Shown here piece by piece: positions 16,557 through 25,461 of a stretch of 64,000 bases of DNA (its first letter is position 1; each line of letters starts with the position of its first letter). The stretch is from CBDFLS01 sp965249185. Its GTDB lineage: Bacteria > Chloroflexota > Dehalococcoidia > Lucifugimonadales > Australimonadaceae. The DNA is taken from contig CBDFLS010000002.1 of NCBI GenBank assembly GCA_965249185.1, forward strand, positions 124,001 to 188,000, in the 5' to 3' direction. Position numbers and translations under genes: made by a program. The notes beneath the pieces were generated by a model that worked only from the letters and a program-made list of their open reading frames with translations, did not search any database and was not told where the DNA came from.

Positions 16557-17702
16557 CTAGCCTCGCTGATCGATGGGCACGTACTGGAGGTCCATGGGGC
16601 CCACATAGCGCAGCAGCGGGCGGATAAGGATGTTGCCCTGCTGCTGTTCCATCACCTGCACGACATAGCCGGGGACGCGAGCGATGGCGAAGATGGAGAT
16701 GAAGAGGTCTTCGGGAATGCCGAGGAGGTAGTAGACGGAGCCGGACCAGAAGTCGACATTGACGCAGACGCCCCGCGCGGCGTAGGGCTGCATCCTCTCC
16801 TCAACCTTGCTGAGAATGCGGAACCACTGGGGCTGGCCCTTCTTCTCAGCCAGGAGCTTGGAGCCCTCCCGGAGGTGCCGGGCCCGGGGGTCGTCGGCTT
16901 TATACACCCGGTGGCCGAAACCCATGATGCGCTCACGCCGCGCGTGACGCTCCTGGAGATAGGCGTCCACATTGGCCTCATCGCCGATCTCGAGGGCCAT
17001 CTTCATCACGCTCTCGGCGGCGCCGCCATGGAGGGGCCCTTTGAGCGTGCCGATGCCGGAGACCACCGCCCCATGGAGGTCCGCCATGGTGCTGGCGGTC
17101 ACCCGCGCGGCGAAGGCGGAGGCATTGGAGCCATGGTCGAGATGCACAATGAAATCGCGCCCCATGAGCCCGGTGGTCTCGTCGTCGGGGCGCTCGCCAA
17201 GCAGCATATAGAGGAAATTACCGGCGTGATTAAGAGAGGGGTCGGGCTCCAAGGGCTTGAGGCCGTGCCTGATCCGATGGTGGCCGGCCACAATAGTCGC
17301 AACTTGAGCGGTGAGGCGCACGCCCTTGCGGTAGGTCGCCTCCTGGGAGATGTCCTGAAGTTCGGGCTCGAAGGCAGCGAGCGCGGAGACGGCCGTACGA
17401 AGCACGTCCATGGGATGGGACTGCTTCACCCGTTCGATGATTTCGAAAATAGCTGTCGGGAGGGTCCGCGAATCGCGAAGGGTCTTGTCGAATCGGTCCA
17501 GCTCCACGCTGGTGGGCAGGGAGCCGTTCATCAGGAGAAAGACCGTCTCTTCAAAGGTGGAGAGCTCGGCCAGATCATGGATATCGTAGCCCCGGTAGAT
17601 GAGCCGGCCCACATCACCCATAACGTAGCTGGACTCAGTAGAGTCGAGGTAGATGTCCTTGAGCCCACGCCTCAACTCAACGTCTTGGGCCTGCTGGGCC
17701 AT
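16557..17702 (-). CDS. gltA: Citrate synthase
   Basis: The 381-residue enzyme condenses oxaloacetate and acetyl-CoA at the entry to the TCA cycle. It has the two catalytic histidines in GPLHGGAAE and MGFGHRVYK and the catalytic Asp in VNVDFWSGSVYYLLGIP. Length matches the short Gram-positive/archaeal type without the long regulatory N-terminus of E. coli GltA, and could also include a 2-methylcitrate synthase activity. ATG 17702 starts the protein. A strong promoter lies 220-250 bases upstream. KorAB, the next genes, diverge from it; together they supply two steps around 2-oxoglutarate and acetyl-CoA. Confidence 0.93.
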   Translation of the reverse strand: MAQQAQDVELRRGLKDIYLDSTESSYVMGDVGRLIYRGYDIHDLAELSTFEETVFLLMNGSLPTSVELDRFDKTLRDSRTLPTAIFEIIERVKQSHPMDVLRTAVSALAAFEPELQDISQEATYRKGVRLTAQVATIVAGHHRIRHGLKPLEPDPSLNHAGNFLYMLLGERPDDETTGLMGRDFIVHLDHGSNASAFAARVTASTMADLHGAVVSGIGTLKGPLHGGAAESVMKMALEIGDEANVDAYLQERHARRERIMGFGHRVYKADDPRARHLREGSKLLAEKKGQPQWFRILSKVEERMQPYAARGVCVNVDFWSGSVYYLLGIPEDLFISIFAIARVPGYVVQVMEQQQGNILIRPLLRYVGPMDLQYVPIDQRG

Positions 17703-17923
17703 GCGCCTCCTCCGGAGAGCCCGATGTGCCCTGGGGTGAGCCTGTCGATGCGCCGAGGCTCATCCGCTGCCGACGCCACGAAAGAGGTCAACGACACTCC
17801 TCTAGGGAGAGCGAACCTAATCGGGCAATCTACTGTCGGCGGGCAATACGGTATTCGCGCCAAATACCCTCAAGCGTCACGTACAGAAATGCCTCCCCGA
17901 ACGTGGCCCCTGAGAGCCGGATG

Positions 17924-17952
17924 AGTATAGCACCGGCACCCAGGGGTGTCAA
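17924..17952 (-). promoter_or_regulatory. Consensus promoter for citrate synthase
   Basis: On the minus strand a perfect TTGACA (17947-17952) and TATACT (17924-17929) are 17 bases apart. The predicted start near 17917 leaves an unusually long leader of about 215 bases before gltA. Confidence 0.6.
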
Positions 17953-18023
17953 CGACGACCCATGGCCCGCAACGGTGCCAGCCCCAGGTGATACCCTCCG
18001 CTTATGGGTCCAGCCGACTCCTT

Positions 18024-18083
18024 TCCTTACGGTCGTTGCGGGCGGTCCTTACGGACGGTTCTTACGGACGGTCCTTGCGGGGC
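18024..18083. repeat. Block of imperfect 13-bp direct repeats
   Basis: Units of the type cttacggacggtt recur three to four times with substitutions (ccttacggtcgttgcgggcg, ccttacggacggtt, cttacggacggtc, cttgcggggcgg). Confidence 0.7.
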
Positions 18084-18241
18084 GGGCGCCACTTCGCCCC
18101 TGGGACCACGATTCCAAGCACGGCCAGCCGCGCTTCTTTCGATAAGTCAAACCGTCTATCCACTACCTTTTCGTGCGCCGATACCCCAAAACATACATAA
18201 ACAGAGGCGTTCTAACCGCAACAACGTACGAATTCACCTGT

Positions 18242-18271
18242 TTGACACCCTAGAATGCAGAGGCGTATGTT
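18242..18271 (+). promoter_or_regulatory. Candidate promoter for korAB
   Basis: A perfect TTGACA at 18242-18247 is followed after 18 bases by TATGTT at 18266-18271. Transcription would begin near 18279, about 90 bases before korA. A second TTGACA lies at 18299-18304 without a good -10. Confidence 0.4.
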
Positions 18272-18367
18272 TGGAGAGAGATCTGTCCTAGGCTTCCCCT
18301 TGACATCCATAAGCACCCCATCAGCTAAGAGGTTTCCAAGCTGACCGCAAGGTCGGAGGAGTCTGCC

Positions 18368-20083
18368 ATGGCCGGTGGCAACGGGAACGAGATCGTCGTG
18401 CGATTCGCGGGCGAGGGTGGCCAGGGCGTGGTCACCGCCGCCGACATGCTGGCCCGCGCCGCGGCGACCGTGGGCTATCACGTATTCACCTTTGCAACCT
18501 TTCCTTCCCAGATCCTTGGCGGGCCCACTTGGACTCAGACCCGGGTCTCCACGAACCCCCTCCACAGCCCCGGGGACGATATCGATATCCTGGTGGCGCT
18601 GAACGACGAGGCCTACCAGAGCCACCGCTCCGAGGTGCGCAAGGGTGGCGTCGTCCTCCACGATCCGTCCGTTCAAACGGCCGCTGACAAGGGCCAGCGG
18701 AGCATCAGCGTACCCTTTGATGAGCTGGCCAAAAAGACGGGCGAGACCCGCTCGGCCAATATGGTGCTCATGGGCGCCCTCGCCTATCTCGTCAACATGC
18801 CGGTGGAGTACCTGCAGAGCTTCGTGGAGACCCGGTTCAAGGGACGGGACGCTATTATCAAGGCCAACCTCATGGCCCTGGAGCTGGGCCGCGAGCACGT
18901 AGCGAACGAGCCGCCCATCGGGGACCTGGGGACGCCCAATAAGCCTCCGTACGAGCAGGTCCTGCTGAAGGGGAACGAGGCCCTTTGCCTGGGCGCCATG
19001 GCGGCGGGGCTGGACTTCTACGTTGGCTATCCTATCTCGCCGGCCACGCCCATCCTCCTCTTCATGGAGCGCTATTTAGTGGGGCCCGGCAAGTTCGCCC
19101 ACCAGGTGAGTTCGGAGATCGAGGCCATCACCGCGATCATGGGGGCGGGATTCGCGGGGAAGAAAAGCATGACCGCCACGGCGGGGCCCGGCTTCTCCCT
19201 GATGAGCGAAGGACTTGGCCTCGCGTGGATGACGGAGATCCCAACCGTGGTCATCGATGTGCAGCGGGGTGGGCCGGCCACGGGCCTGCCCACCAAGACG
19301 GAGCAATCCGACCTGCTGGCGGCGATCCACCCGGCGCACGGCGACGTGGCGCTGCCCATCATCGCGCCCGGCACCTCGGAGGAGTGCTTCTACGCAGCCA
19401 TCACCGCCATCGACTGGGCCGAACGCTACCAGGGTCCGGTGATCTTGCTCAGCGAGCACTCGCTGGCCGAGCGGTCCCAGAACGTCCCCAAACCCGATCT
19501 GGCGGCCGTGCGCCCGGCGCAGCGGAAGATATATACCGGCACCAACGGCTACCACCGCTACGACGGCTCCGAGCTCTCGCCCATGCCCATCCCGGGCAGC
19601 CCCGGCGCCTACGTGGCCAACGGCAGCGAGCACGATGGCATGGGCGACACCACGCACCTGCCGAGCAGGCATATCCAGATGACTGAGCGGCGCTTCAGCA
19701 AGCTCAAGCTCCTGGAGGACGGCGACTACGAGGCGGAGAACACCAAAGAGCCCATCGCTCTGATGCCCTGGGGTGGCTCCAAGGGGCCCGCCTGGGAGGC
19801 CTTCGAGCAGCTCACGGGGCAGGGAATAAAGCTCGGCTGGTACTACACCATGTACCTGCATCCGCTCCCGTCGGCATTGCTGGAGGTGCTACGTGAAAAG
19901 GAGCTAGTGCTGGTGCCGGAGCTGAACTATCTGGGCCAGTTCGCCGGACTCCTGCGCGCCCAGGGCGTCCGCGCCCAGGCCATCACGCAGTACACCGGCC
20001 TCCCCTTCAAGGTCCGGGACCTGGTCTACGAGGTGATGGAACGCATGGACGCCAAGGCGAAGAATAGGACGGTGAAAGTATGA
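18368..20083 (+). CDS. korA: 2-oxoacid:ferredoxin oxidoreductase, fused gamma-alpha subunit
   Basis: The 571-residue protein joins the gamma domain (residues 1 to about 190, starting VVRFAGEGGQGVVTAADML) with the alpha domain (from about 200, GNEALCLGAMAAGLDFYVGY). It includes the pyrimidine-binding region with SSEIEAITAIMGAGFAGKKS and TATAGPGFSLMSEGLGLAWM. With KorB it oxidises a 2-oxoacid, probably 2-oxoglutarate, to the acyl-CoA while reducing ferredoxin, or runs in reverse. AGGTCGGAGG lies upstream of ATG 18368. The stop overlaps the KorB start (ATGA). 2-Oxoglutarate is the usual substrate of this two-subunit form, but other 2-oxoacids cannot be excluded. Confidence 0.9.
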   Translation: MAGGNGNEIVVRFAGEGGQGVVTAADMLARAAATVGYHVFTFATFPSQILGGPTWTQTRVSTNPLHSPGDDIDILVALNDEAYQSHRSEVRKGGVVLHDPSVQTAADKGQRSISVPFDELAKKTGETRSANMVLMGALAYLVNMPVEYLQSFVETRFKGRDAIIKANLMALELGREHVANEPPIGDLGTPNKPPYEQVLLKGNEALCLGAMAAGLDFYVGYPISPATPILLFMERYLVGPGKFAHQVSSEIEAITAIMGAGFAGKKSMTATAGPGFSLMSEGLGLAWMTEIPTVVIDVQRGGPATGLPTKTEQSDLLAAIHPAHGDVALPIIAPGTSEECFYAAITAIDWAERYQGPVILLSEHSLAERSQNVPKPDLAAVRPAQRKIYTGTNGYHRYDGSELSPMPIPGSPGAYVANGSEHDGMGDTTHLPSRHIQMTERRFSKLKLLEDGDYEAENTKEPIALMPWGGSKGPAWEAFEQLTGQGIKLGWYYTMYLHPLPSALLEVLREKELVLVPELNYLGQFAGLLRAQGVRAQAITQYTGLPFKVRDLVYEVMERMDAKAKNRTVKV

Positions 20084-20946
20084 GCGCAAAGAACCCGGAA
20101 TACGATTTCAAGTGGTGCCCCGGCTGCGGTGACTTCGGTGTGCGCCGGGCCCTTGAGTTCGCCATGCAGGACCGCGTGGTGCGGACCGAGCTCCCCATGG
20201 AGAACAACGTGGTCGTGGCGGGCATCGGCTGCTCGGGGAATCTGGTGCACCTGCTGGAGGGGCCTCAGCCCTACGGGTTCCACGGCATCCACGGAAGGAC
20301 GCTCCCCGTGAGCCTGGGAATCAAGATGGCCAGGCCGGAGCTGAACGTGGTGGTGGTGGCCGGCGATGGCGACTTCCTGAGCATTGGAATGGAGCACATC
20401 GCACCCCAGGCCGCCCGGAACCTGGACATCTGTGCCGTGATCATGGACAACGGCGTTTACGGGCTGACCAAGGGCCAGAGCTCACCCACTACCGAGCTGG
20501 GAGCCACCACAAGCTCCACCCCCTACGGGAAGATAGAGGATGCACTCAGCCCGCTGGAGCTGTACCTCACCCTGGGCGTCTCCTTCATCGTCTCGGCCTT
20601 CTCCAGCAAGCCCAAAGACCTGGCCAACCTAATCACCGAAGGTATGGACCATCCGGGGTTCGCTATAGTCCAAGTACAATCGCCCTGCACCACCTACAAC
20701 GACACCTACGAGGCCCTGAAGGGCAGCAGGGCGAAGGGGATCAAGCCGGGGACCTGGGACATCCCGAAGGACCACGACCCCGCGGACCGGGGGGCTGCCC
20801 AAGAGATCATCCAGGCCGGCGGGCTGCCCCTGGGCGTTATCTACCGCAACGAGAGCCGGCCGACCATAGGCCAGCGGGTGGACGAGCTGCAGCAGCGGGT
20901 CAAGGCCAAGAGCGTGGAGGAGTTGATGGCGCCCTTCGCGCTGTAG
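20080..20946 (+). CDS. korB: 2-oxoacid:ferredoxin oxidoreductase, beta subunit
   Basis: The 288-residue protein binds thiamine diphosphate: GDGDFLSIGMEHIAPQAARN begins the GDG motif and MDNGVYGLTKGQSSPT closes it. WCPGCGDFGV near residue 12 and GIGCSGNL near residue 47 supply cysteines typical of the beta subunit's iron-sulfur site. FHGIHGRTLPVSLGIKMARP is also conserved. The start codon overlaps the korA stop by four bases, so the pair is translationally coupled. There is no separate delta (ferredoxin-like) subunit nearby, as usual for the KorAB type. Confidence 0.92.
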   Translation: MSAKNPEYDFKWCPGCGDFGVRRALEFAMQDRVVRTELPMENNVVVAGIGCSGNLVHLLEGPQPYGFHGIHGRTLPVSLGIKMARPELNVVVVAGDGDFLSIGMEHIAPQAARNLDICAVIMDNGVYGLTKGQSSPTTELGATTSSTPYGKIEDALSPLELYLTLGVSFIVSAFSSKPKDLANLITEGMDHPGFAIVQVQSPCTTYNDTYEALKGSRAKGIKPGTWDIPKDHDPADRGAAQEIIQAGGLPLGVIYRNESRPTIGQRVDELQQRVKAKSVEELMAPFAL

Positions 20947-20970
20947 ACTTCCAAAGGCTCTCGCTCAGAG

Positions 20971-20998
20971 GAGGCCCGGCATAGGATTGCCGGGCCTC
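20971..20998. terminator. Hairpin terminator between korB and the ECF sigma gene
   Basis: GAGGCCCGGCA (20971-20981) pairs perfectly with TGCCGGGCCTC (20988-20998) around a six-base loop. The tail on the plus strand is only CTCTTGC, so the U-tract is poor; it may act in both directions between the convergent genes. Confidence 0.6.
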
Positions 20999-21087
20999 CT
21001 CTTGCTACATGAGAGCGTATGCCGCGGGAGCGGATTTCAAGAGCACGCCTGAGGCCGGACGCCGGCTCAGTTTTTGGAGGCGCGCCC

Positions 21088-21609
21088 TCAGCTTTTGGGG
21101 GCTTGAATGTACGGGGCTAGATGGGACCGGAGCTGGAGGCGTCCCCGGTGGAGCCGGGCTTTGAAGGCAGGCAGGCTGATCTCCAGGGCCTGAGCGGCCT
21201 CCTCATTGGAGAGCTCCTGGATGTCCCGGAGGACCACCGCCATGCGCAGGTCCTCGGACAGCAAGCCAATGGCCTCCTCCAACTTCTCCTTCAGCTCGGT
21301 GTTGAGCGTCTGGGACTCCGGCCCGGGGCTCGAGTCCGCTATCTCGATCTCGTCCACGTTGGCCTGGGCCGCCTGCCGGGTCCGTTGCTCCTTTCGCAGC
21401 TTCATCAGCACGGCATTGACCACTATCCGGTAGACCCACGTGGTGACGGCGGCATCGCCCCTGAATCGGTCCCGGGCCCGGTAGGCGGCGATGAAGGCGT
21501 CCTGCACCGCGTTCTCGGCATCCGCCTGGCTGTTCAGCATCCGATAGGCGATGTTGTAGGCGTAGCCGGCGTACTGCTCAACGATCTGGCTGAAGGCCGC
21601 GTCATCCAT
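21088..21609 (-). CDS. ECF-type RNA polymerase sigma factor
   Basis: The 173-residue protein has sigma region 2 (residues 8-75; AYNIAYRMLNSQADAENAVQ, DAFIAAYRARDRFRG, TTWVYRIVVNAV) and region 4 (residues 110-165; LSEDLRMAVVLRDIQELSNE, EAAQALEISLPAFKARLHRG), without region 3. It is thus an extracytoplasmic-function sigma factor. The gene is divergent from a zinc-finger anti-sigma gene at 21725, with a 26-bp repeat array between them. That arrangement suggests shared control of both genes. The signal sensed is unknown. Confidence 0.9.
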   Translation of the reverse strand: MDDAAFSQIVEQYAGYAYNIAYRMLNSQADAENAVQDAFIAAYRARDRFRGDAAVTTWVYRIVVNAVLMKLRKEQRTRQAAQANVDEIEIADSSPGPESQTLNTELKEKLEEAIGLLSEDLRMAVVLRDIQELSNEEAAQALEISLPAFKARLHRGRLQLRSHLAPYIQAPKS

Positions 21610-21624
21610 GAAGAGGGTGCACCT

Positions 21625-21702
21625 TTACTAGACCCGCTGCATCAAACTCGTTAGTAGACCCGCCGCATCAAGCCCTTTAGTAGACCCGCCGCATCAAACA
21701 TG
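21625..21702. repeat. Three 26-bp tandem repeats between sigma and anti-sigma genes
   Basis: Units begin at 21625, 21651 and 21677; each contains TAGACCCGCYGCATCAA. Copies two and three share 20 or more of 26 bases, and copy one has two changes in the core. The array fills most of the 115-bp gap between the two start codons and may hold operator or promoter elements. Confidence 0.85.
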
Positions 21703-21724
21703 GTAGAAACAGAGCGCATTGTAC

Positions 21725-22054
21725 ATGAACCACACAATCATTAAGCTCATGCGAGTCCGCCGCCTCTTTGGGTTCGGCAGGAATCAGCTCGACTGCGCTG
21801 AGGTGGCGGGCCTCTCCTCCGACTACATCGACGGCGAGCTTCCGCCCTCCCTACGGGAGCGGTTCCAGCGGCACGTAGATAACTGCGCGCGGTGCAATCC
21901 GTTCGTGGCGACGCTGCGGGCCACGGTGCTGACCCTTCGCGACCTGCCGCGGCATCAGGCCTCCGCGGACCTCCGCAAACGCATCCAGGAATGCCTCGAA
22001 AACGAGCGGAGCGGCCAGCCGCCCACCGGCGAGCAGCCTTCCTCAACCAGCTAG
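21725..22054 (+). CDS. Anti-sigma factor with zinc-binding zf-HC2 domain
   Basis: From ATG 21725 (an in-frame TTG at 21719 is an alternative; no clear ribosome site is present) the 109-residue protein has LDCAEVAGLSSDYIDGELPP followed by FQRHVDNCARCNPFVATLRA. The His-x3-Cys-x2-Cys motif is the zinc-binding anti-sigma (ZAS/zf-HC2) signature. There is no transmembrane helix after it, so this is a soluble anti-sigma protein, as in redox-sensing RsrA-like systems. Partner: the divergent ECF sigma factor at 21088-21609. Its stop shares the bases CTAG with the stop of the convergent molybdoenzyme gene. Confidence 0.8.
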   Translation: MNHTIIKLMRVRRLFGFGRNQLDCAEVAGLSSDYIDGELPPSLRERFQRHVDNCARCNPFVATLRATVLTLRDLPRHQASADLRKRIQECLENERSGQPPTGEQPSSTS

Positions 22055-22656
22055 ACCGTCTCGTCCCAGAACCGCTGCTCCCGCCACGGGTCTCCCCGGC
22101 TGTGGTACCCCCGCTGCTCCCAGAACCCCTGCCGGTCGTCGGCCAGCAGCTCGAGCCCGCTGACCCACTTGGCACTCTTCCAGCCGTACCGGCTTGGCAC
22201 CACCAGCCGGAGCGGGCCGCCGTGGTCGGTCGCCAGCGGCTGTCCGTCGTGCTCGTGGGCGAAGAGCACGTCCCGCTCCCACAGCGCCTCCAGGTCCATG
22301 TTCGTGGTGTACCCGCCGTAGCAGTGGACCATGACGTAGCGCGCCTCGCGGGCGAGGGCCGCCAGCTCAAGCACGGCCTTGGCCGGCACGCCACGCCACG
22401 TGTTGCCCAGCCGGCTCCACTGGGTAACGCAATGGAAGTCGGCGGTGACGGTGACCTGGGGCAGGGCCATGAGCTGCTCCCAGGTGAGCTCCATCTCCTT
22501 GGCGACCAGGCCGTGGATGCGGAAACGCCACTGGCCCGGGTCGATACGGGGAGATGGGCCGGCGCTCAGCACCGGAAACTTCTCGGTCAGGAACTGTCCG
22601 GGCGGCACACGGCCCGACGGGTCCTCCGGGGCCTGTTTTGGCTGCTTGACGCGCAT
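22051..22656 (-). CDS. Sulfite-oxidase-like molybdopterin-dependent oxidoreductase
   Basis: The 201-residue protein is a single oxidoreductase molybdopterin-binding domain. WRFRIHGLVAKEMELTWEQL opens the domain; ADFHCVTQWSRLGNTWRGVP contains the Cys that ligates molybdenum. HGGPLRLVVPSRYGWKSAKW is the second conserved block (cofactor phosphate contacts). No Tat signal is present, so the enzyme seems cytosolic and short compared with MsrP/YedY or SorA. I recall close relatives annotated as sulfite oxidase-like oxidoreductases. The substrate is unknown. It diverges from ccmA with about 100 bases between. Confidence 0.87.
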   Translation of the reverse strand: MRVKQPKQAPEDPSGRVPPGQFLTEKFPVLSAGPSPRIDPGQWRFRIHGLVAKEMELTWEQLMALPQVTVTADFHCVTQWSRLGNTWRGVPAKAVLELAALAREARYVMVHCYGGYTTNMDLEALWERDVLFAHEHDGQPLATDHGGPLRLVVPSRYGWKSAKWVSGLELLADDRQGFWEQRGYHSRGDPWREQRFWDETV

Positions 22657-22679
22657 AGCTCCCCTAAAGGGGCCGTAGA

Positions 22680-22708
22680 TTGAAGGCGTCGGCAGGATAC
22701 ACTATCAT
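22680..22708 (+). promoter_or_regulatory. Candidate promoter of the ccm operon
   Basis: TTGAAG at 22680-22685 and TATCAT at 22703-22708 with a 17-base spacer, about 55 bases before the ccmA start. Confidence 0.45.
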
Positions 22709-22762
22709 GTCGGCCTGCGATATCGCCTGTCCCGGGGGAAGCGGAGCCATGGTGACGGCGCC

Positions 22763-23490
<728 letters not shown>

Positions 23491-23494
<4 letters not shown>

Positions 23495-24165
23495 GCAGCT
23501 ACTGGCAGGGCGTGCTGACCATCTACAGCAAGGACCTGCGGCTTGAGATGCGCACCCGGGAGACGGTGGCCACCGTGCTGGTCTTCAGCCTGCTGGTGGC
23601 CTTCATCTTCAACTTCGCCTTCGACCCGTCGCCTCGCATCATCGCCGTGGTGGGCCCGGGCATCATCTGGGTGGCCTACACCTTCGCGGGCATCCTGGGC
23701 CTCAATAGAAACTTCATCTTGGAGAAGGACCGGGGAACGCTGGACGGCCTCCTCTTGTCGCCGGTGGGCCGGGACGCGATCTACGGCGGCAAGGTGCTCG
23801 GAGCGTTGACCGTTATGCTGGTGGTGGAAGCGCTCATGCTCCCCGTGTTCCTCTTCCTCTACGACCTGCAGGTGCTGACGCCCTGGTTCGTGCTGACGGC
23901 CCTGCTGGCCACGGTGGGCTTCGCGGCGGTAGGCACCGTCTTCTCCGCCATCGCCGTGAACACCCGGTCCCGGGAGATCATGCTGCCGCTGCTCTTTCTA
24001 CCCGTGGTGCTGCCCGTGATCATCGCCGCCGTGGCGGCCACCGGCTCGGTGCTGGAGGGCGAGGGATGGCGCCAGCTCGGCCAATGGGTGCAGCTCATCA
24101 TCACCTTCGACGTGGTGTTCCTTGTGGTATCATCCTTCGCGTTTGAGATTGTGTTGGAGGACTGA
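23491..24165 (+). CDS. ccmB: Cytochrome c maturation ABC permease CcmB
   Basis: GTG 23491 overlaps the ccmA stop. The 224-residue membrane protein has about six hydrophobic helices (first ATVLVFSLLVAFIFNFAF). The CcmB signature is LGLNRNFILEKDRGTLDGLL and SPVGRDAIYGGKVLG. Length and topology match CcmB. It forms the membrane part of the CcmAB complex acting on the CcmC-haem-CcmE adduct. ccmC begins two bases after its stop. Confidence 0.9.
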
Positions 24166-24167
24166 CC

Positions 24168-24881
24168 GTGGCCAGTGAGGCGACCTTCCGGACCACCGCC
24201 AGCGAGGGCTGGGGCCTCAGTGTGCTGCTGGTGGCCGCGGCGGGCCTGCTGCTGGCCGACATGGCGCTCATCTTTCTCTGGGTGCCCACTGAGATCACCA
24301 TGGGCGTGGTCCAGCGGATCTTCTACTTCCACGTGCCCGCGGCGCTGGTGGGGTTCATCGGCTTCTTCGTCGTCTTCATCGCCAGCATCGGCTATCTGGT
24401 GAAGCGGACCCGCGGGTGGGACCGCGTGGCGCAGTCGGCGGCGGAGGTGGGCGTGGTCTTCCTGAGCGTCGCCATCATCTCCGGCGCCATCTGGGCCAAG
24501 CCGGTATGGGGCACCTGGTGGACGTGGGACCCGAAGCTCACCACCACCTTCATCCTGTGGGTCATCTACCTGGGCTACCTGATGGTGCGGAGCTACACCG
24601 ATGGCAAGGAGCAGGGCGCCCGGTTCGCGGCCGTGGTGGGCATCATCGGCTTCGTCGACGTGCCCATCGTCTACATGGCCGCCGAGTGGTGGCGGACGCT
24701 CCATCCCAACGTGCTCACGGGCCCACTGTCGGAGTCGGGCTCGCTGGAGAGCAGCATGTCCAATCTGTTCCTCTTCTCCCTGGTGACCTTCGCCGTCGTC
24801 TTCACCTACCTCCTGCTCACGCGGGTGCGGCAGCGCCAGGACCAGGACGCCGTGGATGAGCTGAGGAGCGCCCGGCTATAG
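24168..24881 (+). CDS. ccmC: Haem-handling protein CcmC
   Basis: The 237-residue protein, from GTG 24168, has six predicted membrane helices and the tryptophan-rich WWD haem-handling motif GTWWTWDPKLTTTFILW at about residues 110-126. The flanking haem-ligand histidine is seen in IFYFHVPAALVG. It presents haem to CcmE at the outer face of the membrane. Similarity to CcmF/CcsA stems from the shared WWD domain, but the length and position after ccmAB support CcmC. Confidence 0.92.
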   Translation: MASEATFRTTASEGWGLSVLLVAAAGLLLADMALIFLWVPTEITMGVVQRIFYFHVPAALVGFIGFFVVFIASIGYLVKRTRGWDRVAQSAAEVGVVFLSVAIISGAIWAKPVWGTWWTWDPKLTTTFILWVIYLGYLMVRSYTDGKEQGARFAAVVGIIGFVDVPIVYMAAEWWRTLHPNVLTGPLSESGSLESSMSNLFLFSLVTFAVVFTYLLLTRVRQRQDQDAVDELRSARL

Positions 24882-24918
24882 CCCAAGTGACTTAGATGAA
24901 TTGGAGGGGGAGAAGCTC

Positions 24919-25176
24919 ATGCGTGTGAAACTCGTCATAGTGCTGGCGCTGACTCTCCTGACGGCGCTGGCGCCCCAAATGGCGCTGGCAGCCTCCTCGG
25001 GCCAAGAGGCCGCCGGCGAGGGCAACCTGCCGTACCTCTTCGGCGGATTCGCCGTGGTGTGGGCCGGCTTTTTCGGCTACGTCTTCTACGTGCATCGCCG
25101 GGAGCGCGAGCTGCGCCGGGAGATAGAGGCCATGCGCCGGGAGCTCAGCGAGCGCCAAGAGGAGAGCAGCTCCTAG
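24919..25176 (+). CDS. ccmD: CcmD-like small membrane protein
   Basis: ATG 24919 follows GGAGGGGGAG. The 85-residue protein has an N-terminal signal-like helix (VKLVIVLALTLLTALAPQM), then a second helix (LFGGFAVVWAGFFGYVFYV) and a charged coiled tail (HRRERELRREIEAMRREL). The second helix plus tail is the usual CcmD layout; the additional N-terminal signal peptide is atypical. CcmD stabilises the CcmC-CcmE complex. The assignment rests on layout and position after ccmC. Confidence 0.7.
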   Translation: MRVKLVIVLALTLLTALAPQMALAASSGQEAAGEGNLPYLFGGFAVVWAGFFGYVFYVHRRERELRREIEAMRRELSERQEESSS

Positions 25177-25200
25177 AGCCCGCTTCGAAATCAAGACACC

Positions 25201-25365
25201 GTGGGAACCCCTTTCTTGGGAGAAAGGGGTTCCCACACCCTCCGCAAAGAACCTTAGTGTTAGGAGAGCAGGCTGGGGACTAGAAGCCCCCAGCCTGCTC
25301 TCCCAAATTACGAAGTTTTCTGGACGGGGTCTGGGGAAACCTCTTGTTCCAAAAGAGGTTTCCCC
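25201..25365. repeat. Nested palindromic element of three perfect hairpins
   Basis: Three perfect inverted repeats follow each other: a 16-bp stem at 25201-25216/25221-25236 (GTGGGAACCCCTTTCT), a 16-bp stem at 25263-25278/25288-25303 (GGAGAGCAGGCTGGGG) and a 13-bp stem at 25333-25345/25353-25365 (GGGGAAACCTCTT). The outer hairpins and the two spacers are themselves related in inverted orientation (spacers share ACCC, AAGAAC/AAAAC and GT), so the whole is a larger imperfect palindrome around the middle hairpin. It lies between ccmD and ccmE and resembles a BIME- or MITE-like repeat. Confidence 0.75.
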
Positions 25366-25380
25366 TGCGCGTCCTGTTTT

Positions 25381-25418
25381 CGGAACGGGACCCCAGGTGT
25401 TTCTGTTGCCCCGTTCCG
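25381..25418. repeat. Fourth inverted repeat before ccmE
   Basis: CGGAACGGG at 25381-25389 pairs with CCCGTTCCG at 25410-25418 across a 20-base loop, close to the ccmE start at 25462. Confidence 0.5.
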
Positions 25419-25461
25419 TTCTCTACCGTAGAATGGACTCGTACTGAACAGAGGGTAACGA

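Larger units (their letters stand above)
17703..18367. other. 665-bp divergent intergenic region between gltA and korA
   Basis: No protein frame here looks real. The stretch holds a minus-strand promoter for gltA, a block of 13-bp direct repeats near 18024-18083 and a candidate plus-strand promoter for korA. Its length leaves room for a small RNA or for regulator sites, but none was recognised. Confidence 0.6.
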
